Of a stretch of 37,191 nucleotides of DNA, positions 9,225 through 15,440 are shown one piece after another; positions within the stretch are counted from its first letter, which is position 1; the number at the start of each line of letters is the position of its first letter. The position numbers and the translations under genes were made by a program. The stretch comes from a virus. The notes beneath the pieces were generated by a model. The model did no database searches and was not told the origin of the DNA. It saw only the letters and a list, made by a program, of their open reading frames with translations. The stretch is from the IMG/VR virus record IMGVR_UViG_3300032294_002469, positions 1 through 37,191 of that record; one strand, 5' to 3'.

Positions 9225-10763
9225 TTATTCTATTTCGTGAAGAAGTGAATTTAACTTAAATATATATTGGTTTTCGTTTTGTAGAGGATTGTTATTGAAG
9301 ATTAGTATCTTATTACTCTTTGGTTGAATAAAAATTAACCAATCCACGTTGTAAGGTTTAACATTACCTGTATCAAAAAGTTTTACCTTATCATCATCAA
9401 CAGTTGTTGTTGAATATGGTTTTACTTGTGCTGTGTAGGTTTCATCCCCTTTAGTGATTGTCATATCCACTCCCTTGAATGCATCTTCTTTTTGACCGTG
9501 ACCACCAATCTTTTCAACTTTTGCTTCTCCTTCAAAATAATCTTCAAGTTTTTTCTGAACGTTATCTTCAGATTTTTGACCTCTATCCCAAAGTTTTTTT
9601 AATACTTTAATGATGTTAATGAAGTCTTCGTTGTTCTTTGTGAATATATCTTTTTTGAAGTGGTTTAAGGCACTTATAAATCTTTCAACTTCTCTCGAGT
9701 TTCTATTTTCTTTACGACTGAAATCAAAAATTTTATCTTTTCTACCAATCTTTTCAATTTGTTTATTAACCGCTTTGACCAACAAACAAAATGCATTGAA
9801 ATTAGTATTAAGGTTATTTAATATTGACCTTCCTTCTTTTGATTCTACACCATAGAAACCAGACATTTCTTTCGTTGTTCCATCAACCCAAAATTGACTA
9901 AACACTTTTTTCAAAACGTCTGTCACACCATCTTGGTATATTCTTTTAACTTTTGAGTTATTGATTAAATCTTTGAAGAAAAGGATTTCTTTTGCATCAC
10001 AGAACTTAGCATCTGCGGATTCAGTAATTAATTTACCAAACTCGACAGATTCTATAAGTTTTGTTTTAGTTTTTAACTCATACATTTTTGTAACAAAATC
10101 CCAGTTTACAACTTTCCAAAAGTTAACGATGTATTCGTCTCTTTTGTTTCTATACTTCAAGTAATAAGCGTGTTCCCATAAATCTAACCCCAACAGAGGG
10201 AATCCACCTCCTTCGATGATATTCATCAAGGGGTTATCCTGATTTGGAGTCGACATTATTTTTAATGTATTTTTTGCGGTTAGAACTAACCATACCCATC
10301 CTGAACCGAACCTATCTTTTGCAACGTTGTCAAACTTTTTTTTGAATGCGGTAAAACTACCAAATTCTTTGACAATCTTTTTGTAAAGTTCTCCCTCGAG
10401 TTTTTTAGGTGTAGGGGTCAACATGTTCCAAAATAATGCGTGATTGAATGCACCACCAGCATTATTTCTTATTGACTTGTCGTAACGACTTATGTTTTTG
10501 ATGATTTGCTCTAATTCTAAATCCCCGTATTTTTTCTTTGATAAAGCATCATTTAATTTATCCACGTACCCTTTATAATGTTTGTTATAGTGAAAGTTCA
10601 TCGTTTCGGGGTCAATGAACTGTTTGAGGGCTGAGTAGGAATAAGGTAATTTCTCTATTCCAATTTTCTTCATTTCGGTAATCAACTGTTCTTTTTCTTT
10701 GTTAACGTGGTTTTCAAGTATTTGGTGTTCCAGTTGTTGTACCTTTTCTTTTATTTTCTTCAT
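9225..10763 (-). CDS. Mn-type superoxide dismutase fused to a nuclease-like C-terminal domain
   Basis: Residues about 38-229 are an Fe/Mn superoxide dismutase, which converts superoxide to hydrogen peroxide and oxygen. All four metal ligands are present: H58 (in FHYNKHYKGY), H108 (NNAGGAFNHALFW), D194 and H198 (LGLDLWEHAYYLKY). Gateway residues H62 and Y66 are also kept. Gly at the FeSOD Gln69 position together with Gln175 in STPNQDNPLM is the MnSOD arrangement. Residues 1-37 form a charged helix not present in SODs. Residues about 230-512 are extra: mostly helical, then KGVDMTI (D433) and YTAQVKPY (Q446, K448), a D...QxK pattern like Mrr/PD-(D/E)XK nucleases. The nuclease reading is an inference; the SOD is clear. 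It has its own promoter-like box and lies between an SNF2 gene and virion genes. Whether it is packaged or acts in the infected cell is unknown. Confidence 0.88.
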   Translation of the reverse strand: MKKIKEKVQQLEHQILENHVNKEKEQLITEMKKIGIEKLPYSYSALKQFIDPETMNFHYNKHYKGYVDKLNDALSKKKYGDLELEQIIKNISRYDKSIRNNAGGAFNHALFWNMLTPTPKKLEGELYKKIVKEFGSFTAFKKKFDNVAKDRFGSGWVWLVLTAKNTLKIMSTPNQDNPLMNIIEGGGFPLLGLDLWEHAYYLKYRNKRDEYIVNFWKVVNWDFVTKMYELKTKTKLIESVEFGKLITESADAKFCDAKEILFFKDLINNSKVKRIYQDGVTDVLKKVFSQFWVDGTTKEMSGFYGVESKEGRSILNNLNTNFNAFCLLVKAVNKQIEKIGRKDKIFDFSRKENRNSREVERFISALNHFKKDIFTKNNEDFINIIKVLKKLWDRGQKSEDNVQKKLEDYFEGEAKVEKIGGHGQKEDAFKGVDMTITKGDETYTAQVKPYSTTTVDDDKVKLFDTGNVKPYNVDWLIFIQPKSNKILIFNNNPLQNENQYIFKLNSLLHEIE

Positions 10764-10769
10764 ATGTTT

Positions 10770-10794
10770 GGATTATCCATATAATAAATAATCC
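10770..10794 (-). promoter_or_regulatory. TATTTAT box with flanking inverted repeat, upstream of SOD fusion
   Basis: On the minus strand TATTTAT covers 10790-10784, 20 bases before the ATG at 10763. Arms GGATTAT and ATAATCC (10794-10788 and 10776-10770) form a 7-bp inverted repeat overlapping the box. There is no poly-T after it. Confidence 0.5.
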
Positions 10795-10803
10795 AATAAT
10801 TGT

Positions 10804-12555
10804 TTAATGACGCATTTCATTAATTCTTTTTAGAATTTCTTCAGCAGCATCGGGACTGCTTTGGTTATCACCAAGTATGGTAGATATAACCTGTTTTTTA
10901 TTTGCAAGTATGTCATAGATGATTCCTTCGATTGTGTTTTCGAATATTGGATAATACACTAATACATTATTTTTTTGACCGTATCTATATGCTCGGTCCT
11001 CTGCTTGGGAATGGTCTGAAGGTAAAAATGATAAATCATTCATGATGACTGCCTCAGCGGATGTCAATGTTAATCCAACACCTGCAGCTTTAATATTCCC
11101 CACAAAAACTTTAACTTTTTCATTTTCTTGAAATTGGTCAACAGATAATTGTCTTTCGGCTTTTGACATTGACCCATCGAGTTTAACGGATGTTTTGCCA
11201 AAATGTTCACAAATCTTATTCAAAGAATCTGTGAAGTTACAGAATATGATAACTTTTTTATCTTGCTCAATTATATTTTCCGCTAACTCTATTGTTTGGG
11301 CAATTTTTTCGTCGGCAATAATTTGTCTAACTTTAGTGAGTTTTGTAAATTGTACCGTAAGAGATTTAGATTCTTCAGGATTTTTTTCATACCAATTATA
11401 GTAGTCACCCATAACCTCTTCGTATAACTTTGATTTTAATCTCAAGTATACTGGTGTTATGATTTTATCAGGTAAATCCAAAACATCTTCTTTTAATCTT
11501 CTGAGTGTCAACCCTAATGTTCTGTCTCTCAATTCTTCCAAATTGGATGCACCCATAACGTTCCACACTTTTCTTGACCCAACTTTGAATTGGTATCCTT
11601 GACAGTATCTTATAACATATGCCATCCAATTTTTTGCTACGGGGGAGTCAATCAAACTTAAAAGATTGAAGTAATCAATTGGTCTTGAAGTCATTGGTGT
11701 ACCAGTTAACAACCATAATCTATCAACCTTTTTAACAAAGTCGTTAATTAGTTTTGTTCTTTGGGCTTGTGCGTTTTTAATATAGTGTGCTTCATCAATT
11801 ACAACCAAGTCAAAATTTGCACCGAGAATTTGTGATTCATCTTTTTTCTTTGGGTCGTGAAAGTTTTTTATGATATCATAATTTACAATCACGAAATCGT
11901 GGTCAGTTGAAAAGTTTTTACCTTCAGAAATATAAACAGGTCGGTCGGAATAATTTTCAATCTCTCTTTTCCAGTTTATTTTCAGAGTTGCGGGACAAAT
12001 GATTAATATTTTTTTCGCACCTGTTTCAAGAGCCGCAATAATAGTTGAAGTTGTTTTACCCAATCCCATATCGTCAGCCAATATGAATTTTTTATTTTCA
12101 ACTAATTTTTGTATTGCTTCTTTTTGATGTGATAGTGGAGGACGTTTAGAATATTTTTCATAATCTATAACAACATCTTTGACTGTATTGTCTTTGATTA
12201 TTGCTGCCTTCGGTAACCAAAAATCATGAAACTCTTGGTTCTCAGTTATCTTACCCCAAATATGATATGCCTTTTCCTTATCAGCCAAGAGTTTTTCGAC
12301 CCAAACCTTCTCAGGAATTACTGTCATTAATTTGTCGTCCGCTAATTTTTGAGCAAAATATGCATCAAGTATAACCCATTTCTTCGCAACCTTTGGTTGT
12401 TTATCGTGGTTATTTATAATGTATTCAGATTGACTTCTTGTAGGGTAAAACTTTCTATTAAGTTGTGATTTTCTTTTGAGCTCTAATATATAATTGTTTG
12501 CTCCCTCATACTCCTCCAACAATGTCAACGCCTTAGACTCTAAACTGATTTCCAT
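10804..12555 (-). CDS. SNF2-family DNA helicase/translocase
   Basis: Superfamily 2 ATPase of the SNF2 type, 583 residues. Motifs in order: Q-like LSHQKEAIQKL (141-151), Walker A DDMGLGKTTS (K167), Ia ILIICPATLK, DEAH at 254-257 in VVIDEAHYIKN, III LLTGTPMTSR (283-291), IV VIIFCNF, V GNIKAAGVGLTLTSA, and VI QAEDRAYRYGQ (517-527). Both RecA-like lobes are complete. These proteins translocate on duplex DNA or remodel protein-DNA complexes and forks; in T4 the comparable job (branch migration, replication restart) belongs to UvsW, a different SF2 helicase. The N-terminal 135 residues match nothing I recognise. It follows the SET gene by 12 bases, so the two are probably one transcript. Confidence 0.92.
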   Translation of the reverse strand: MEISLESKALTLLEEYEGANNYILELKRKSQLNRKFYPTRSQSEYIINNHDKQPKVAKKWVILDAYFAQKLADDKLMTVIPEKVWVEKLLADKEKAYHIWGKITENQEFHDFWLPKAAIIKDNTVKDVVIDYEKYSKRPPLSHQKEAIQKLVENKKFILADDMGLGKTTSTIIAALETGAKKILIICPATLKINWKREIENYSDRPVYISEGKNFSTDHDFVIVNYDIIKNFHDPKKKDESQILGANFDLVVIDEAHYIKNAQAQRTKLINDFVKKVDRLWLLTGTPMTSRPIDYFNLLSLIDSPVAKNWMAYVIRYCQGYQFKVGSRKVWNVMGASNLEELRDRTLGLTLRRLKEDVLDLPDKIITPVYLRLKSKLYEEVMGDYYNWYEKNPEESKSLTVQFTKLTKVRQIIADEKIAQTIELAENIIEQDKKVIIFCNFTDSLNKICEHFGKTSVKLDGSMSKAERQLSVDQFQENEKVKVFVGNIKAAGVGLTLTSAEAVIMNDLSFLPSDHSQAEDRAYRYGQKNNVLVYYPIFENTIEGIIYDILANKKQVISTILGDNQSSPDAAEEILKRINEMRH

Positions 12556-12567
12556 TTTTATCGGATG

Positions 12568-12942
12568 TTAGATAATAACATCAATAGGATTGAATCCATT
12601 TGCATAATTTATGAATAGTTCTTCACCCTCTTCAATGTCTCGAGTTGAGAAAAATATAAATGTGTCCTCATCTGTATTCCAATTCACATTTTCAGAATCA
12701 GAATGATTGTAGAAAGACCCATAACCCATGACCATTGCATGGTTTGTCCAGTTCTCAGACCTTGGAAAACAAAAACTGTAATTTGCAAATACAGGTATCT
12801 TTTCAAGATTGCTTTGAGGGAATAAAAGGAACGGACATCTTTCGATGATTTCCCCTTTAGTTATTTTTGTAGTACTGAAAACTCCCAATCCGTGGATGGG
12901 GCTATTTCCAATTTTGATTTTTGTTGGTGGTTTGATTTCCAT
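12568..12942 (-). CDS. SET-domain protein, putative protein lysine methyltransferase
   Basis: A minimal 124-residue SET domain. It shows the N-terminal SET signature IHGLGVFSTTKITKGEII (16-33), the pseudoknot motif FYNHSDSENVNW (NHS at 79-81), and the closing DIEEGEELFINY with the catalytic-type Tyr113. SET enzymes transfer methyl groups from S-adenosylmethionine to lysines. The domain lacks pre- and post-SET cysteine clusters, as in other small bacterial and viral SETs. The frame is open upstream to an ATG at 12990, but the extra 16 residues are hydrophobic, translated from the AT-rich divergent promoter region, so I chose the ATG at 12942. It is upstream of the SNF2 gene on the same strand. 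Target protein unknown. Confidence 0.85.
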   Translation of the reverse strand: MEIKPPTKIKIGNSPIHGLGVFSTTKITKGEIIERCPFLLFPQSNLEKIPVFANYSFCFPRSENWTNHAMVMGYGSFYNHSDSENVNWNTDEDTFIFFSTRDIEEGEELFINYANGFNPIDVII

Positions 12943-12971
12943 AGTTGAAGTAAATATAATAAAAATAAAAG

Positions 12972-12979
12972 TATTTATC
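12972..12979 (+). promoter_or_regulatory. TATTTATC box in the divergent promoter region
   Basis: Lies in the 42-base divergent gap between the SET gene and the + strand neck gene cluster, six bases before the ATG at 12985. The minus-strand direction of the gap is A/T only and shows no exact box. Confidence 0.5.
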
Positions 12980-12984
12980 AATAT

Positions 12985-13497
12985 ATGCAAAAGTTAGTAC
13001 CAATTACACGTTTAGGAAAATTCTTTGGTGGTGAAGACTATGCCTTAGATATCGGTATGGGTGAAGAGTGGTTGTTGGGGGATATGAACTTCACTATTAT
13101 TCTTTACAGAATAGATAGATATAAAACTAAAACCGATGACGTTTATGGTGAGGTTTTAGAAGACGGTATTCAGTTTTTGGCACCTGTCGAACTTAAAGGT
13201 TTAGTACAAGTAATGGCACCAACACATAAGTTCTTAGGGAATTCTAAAGTTGAACAACAAGAACCAGGAAATATGAAGTTCTCAATTTATCAAAAAACTC
13301 TTGATGATATGGGTGTTGAGATATTCATGGGTGACTACATAGGATATTATGAAACAGAAGACAGAGTGAGGTATTACTCTGTTGCTGACGATGGATTTGT
13401 TAAATCGGATAATAAACACACTTACGGAGGTTACAAACCGTTCTATAGAACGATTACCGCAACATACGTTAGTGAAAATGAATTTAGAGGAATATAA
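12985..13497 (+). CDS. Probable neck / head-tail completion protein
   Basis: 170 residues, no enzyme motif. Segments such as DDVYGEVLEDGIQF, APVELKGLVQV, MKFSIYQKTLDDMGVEIFMG and GDYIGYYETEDRVRYYSVAD resemble myovirus neck proteins (gp14-type: a 'YGE' segment, then a beta-rich body with a GD-x-I stretch), but I cannot align it with certainty. It is the first of three closely packed genes leading to the tail sheath, where T4-like phages keep their neck and tail-completion genes (13, 14, 15, 3). It is joined to the next gene by TAATG. Confidence 0.5.
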   Translation: MQKLVPITRLGKFFGGEDYALDIGMGEEWLLGDMNFTIILYRIDRYKTKTDDVYGEVLEDGIQFLAPVELKGLVQVMAPTHKFLGNSKVEQQEPGNMKFSIYQKTLDDMGVEIFMGDYIGYYETEDRVRYYSVADDGFVKSDNKHTYGGYKPFYRTITATYVSENEFRGI

Positions 13498-14537
13498 TGC
13501 CACTACCAAAACAAGTTAAACCAACTTTGCCGTTGGTCCCTCAAAAAACTCTTTATGCTAGAAGAGAAGAGTTATTGGAATATATTAATAAGGATGGGAC
13601 TTATTTACCTAAATCTGTGTTACATGCTGATTTGGATAGAGGAATGTTGGATTTTGTTAAGAATGATTTGAAAGTTGTTACGGCTGGTAAAATTGTTCCG
13701 ATGCTCGATATTTTAATAACGACACAGAATTGGAGTCAATACGTAGAAACTTGGAAATTTGTTGATTTAGATTATAATCCATCTCCACCATTTATTACTG
13801 TTGTTAGAAGTCCTGAAGTTAAATTTGGAACTAACCCTTCACTTCAATATACAATACCAAACAGAAAACAATTCTATTACGCTTCGGTACCAACATGGAA
13901 CGGTAATGAACAGGGTATGGATATCTACACAATACCCCAACCTGTCCCTGTAGACATAAATTACAGTGTCAAGATTGTTTGTAATAGAATGAGAGAACTG
14001 AATGAGTTGAACAAAATTATAATGCAAAAGTTCTCTTCAAGACAGGCATATACTTTCATAAAAGGACAATATGTTCCAATTATATTAAACTCAATATCTG
14101 ATGAGTCTCAAATGTTAATCGATGGAAGAAAGTTTTATATTCAGAATTATGAATTTACAATGTTAGGATATCTGATTGACGAGGAAGAATTCGAAGTAAA
14201 GCCTGCAATATCAAGAGTGTTACAAGTATTCGAAATAGATACTGCAACTCTGAAAAAGAAAAGAAATCAATTTCCTGAAAATCCTGACCAATTCTTATCA
14301 AACTTTTTATACATTGTCGGAAATAATATTCTGAGTGAAAGAATAGACTTTACTGCAGATATGACTTTTATTAATTCTTCAAATGTTGAGTCTTATGATG
14401 TTTACATCAATGACGATTATTATGGTACAGACGTCGAAAAGATTCAAATAACAACTAACGATATTCTAAGAATAGAGGTAATCAAAAATGATGAATCGTT
14501 GGAGGCCGATATTGAGTTTGACAGTAAATTAGTTTAA
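13497..14537 (+). CDS. Probable tail completion / sheath stabiliser (gp15-like)
   Basis: 346 residues. The central block VDINYSVKIVCNRMRELNELN, followed by a helix with QKFSSRQAYTFIKGQYVPI, then DGRKFYIQNYEFTMLGYLID and KPAISRVLQ, has the layout of T4-like tail-completion proteins (gp15/gp3 type) in which an 'NY-x-hydrophobic' strand, a long helix and a 'yeft.lGYLi' strand recur. The C-terminal ~110 residues look like an added beta domain (YDVYINDDYYGTDVEKIQIT). In T4, gp15 caps the tail and joins it to the neck. The identity is inferred from pattern and position immediately upstream of the sheath; the call as a tail-neck protein is firmer than the number. Confidence 0.5.
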   Translation: MPLPKQVKPTLPLVPQKTLYARREELLEYINKDGTYLPKSVLHADLDRGMLDFVKNDLKVVTAGKIVPMLDILITTQNWSQYVETWKFVDLDYNPSPPFITVVRSPEVKFGTNPSLQYTIPNRKQFYYASVPTWNGNEQGMDIYTIPQPVPVDINYSVKIVCNRMRELNELNKIIMQKFSSRQAYTFIKGQYVPIILNSISDESQMLIDGRKFYIQNYEFTMLGYLIDEEEFEVKPAISRVLQVFEIDTATLKKKRNQFPENPDQFLSNFLYIVGNNILSERIDFTADMTFINSSNVESYDVYINDDYYGTDVEKIQITTNDILRIEVIKNDESLEADIEFDSKLV

Positions 14538-14539
14538 CT

Positions 14540-15163
14540 ATGAGTAAATTGAATGAAAACATCCCAAGTTTCAAAGCAATTGTAAGAAAATCTCATTTCA
14601 CAAAAGACCAAGAAGACTATAATACTTTTTTGAATGTTTATTGTTTTGCAATACAATCAGTCACAGGTGTTATTTTAACATTCCATGTTATGACTGATGA
14701 CGGAATGGTGAGAAGTAGAGTCCCAATTTCAGAAATATTCATCAAAGAACCAATCAATGATATTCCATTTAACTATAAACAATTATGGGATTGTTTCTCA
14801 GAAAATGTTAGTGTAATAAAGTATGAATTCTTAACACACCATAGAGCCGAAATTGTTATTAGAGATGGTAGAAAAATATGGGCAACTTATATGTTCACTG
14901 TTGATTGGTTCGATAACCCATACAGTGACGAACCTTCTGATTATAAATGTGGACATGTCTTTCAATCTGACGATGGATATCTCCTTTGTCAACCAAACAA
15001 TAGAATTTTTTGGAAAGACAGTAATTGGGTAACAAAAAAGATTCCTCAAGATTTGAAAAAATTCAAAGTTGATAGTTCAACTCTTTCTGTGGAAAACCAA
15101 TCAGATAGATGGGTTAGTGAAGATTCTGATTCTTTCTATTATGATTTTAATAAGGACTCTTAG
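14540..15163 (+). CDS. Conserved-looking phage protein of unknown function
   Basis: 207 residues without a motif I can tie to a function. Recognisable runs are VYCFAIQSVTGVILTFHVMT, YKQLWDCFSENVSVI, TYMFTVDWFDNP and LLCQPNNRIFWKDSNW. I recall similar 'lqlWDCFsy.vsv', 'FTiDW' and 'qPNNRi.W' blocks in hypothetical proteins of T4-like marine phages, but cannot verify this. Likely beta-rich and cytoplasmic or virion-associated. It starts two bases after the previous stop and its last four bases overlap the 3' end of a minus-strand gene. Confidence 0.65.
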   Translation: MSKLNENIPSFKAIVRKSHFTKDQEDYNTFLNVYCFAIQSVTGVILTFHVMTDDGMVRSRVPISEIFIKEPINDIPFNYKQLWDCFSENVSVIKYEFLTHHRAEIVIRDGRKIWATYMFTVDWFDNPYSDEPSDYKCGHVFQSDDGYLLCQPNNRIFWKDSNWVTKKIPQDLKKFKVDSSTLSVENQSDRWVSEDSDSFYYDFNKDS

Positions 15164-15321
15164 TTTTCACCATAGATATCTTTTTTCTCTTTACACTTCT
15201 CTACTATCAAGTTTTCTAAAAATTTATAAATCTTCATTCCACGTTTCTCACAGTATTTTTTTAATATCTCGTGTACTTCAGGGTCAATTTTAATGTTCTT
15301 GATTTCTTTGGTCTTTTTCAT
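15160..15321 (-). CDS. 53-residue ribbon-helix-helix-like protein (possible repressor)
   Basis: A short gene on the minus strand between the neck genes and the sheath. The translation reads MKKTKEIKNIKIDPEVHEIL, then KKYCEKRGMKIYKFLENLIV, then a lysine-rich tail ending in GEN. This fits the Arc/MetJ/CopG fold: a strand (IKNIKID), helix 1 (PEVHEILKKYCEKRG), turn, helix 2 (KIYKFLENLIVEKCKEK). RHH proteins dimerise and insert the strand into the major groove at inverted-repeat operators. It is divergent from the sheath gene with 119 bases between them, and overlaps the preceding + strand gene by four bases. The opposite-strand frame here gives a hydrophobic, Ser/Leu-rich sequence unlike a protein. 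Role as an autoregulator or late-gene regulator is inference. Confidence 0.72.
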   Translation of the reverse strand: MKKTKEIKNIKIDPEVHEILKKYCEKRGMKIYKFLENLIVEKCKEKKDIYGEN

Positions 15322-15393
15322 AGGTAGAAAAAAGGAAGAATTTATTCTTACTGTTTACAAATACATATCCAAAAGTCAAGTTTTTTGTGTTAG

Positions 15394-15412
15394 TAATGAA
15401 TATTTATCATTA
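15394..15412 (+). promoter_or_regulatory. Sheath promoter box inside a 6-bp inverted repeat
   Basis: TATTTATC at 15401-15408, 33 bases before the sheath ATG. TAATGA and TCATTA (15394-15399 and 15407-15412) form a perfect inverted repeat around the box. The 12-mer TATTTATCATTA (15401-15412) recurs upstream of the tail tube gene (19594-19605). The repeat is a candidate operator for the adjacent RHH protein. Confidence 0.5.
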
Positions 15413-15440
15413 AAATAAATCTGCAAAGAACAATTTAATA

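Noticed and set aside
12943-12990. ATG at 12990 as start of the SET protein
   Set aside because: The added residues are hydrophobic translation of the AT-rich divergent promoter region; the SET homology fits a start at 12942.
15069-15293. + strand frame of 74 codons over the RHH gene
   Set aside because: It starts inside the upstream gene and encodes a Ser/Leu-rich hydrophobic string; the minus-strand RHH frame is the coherent one.
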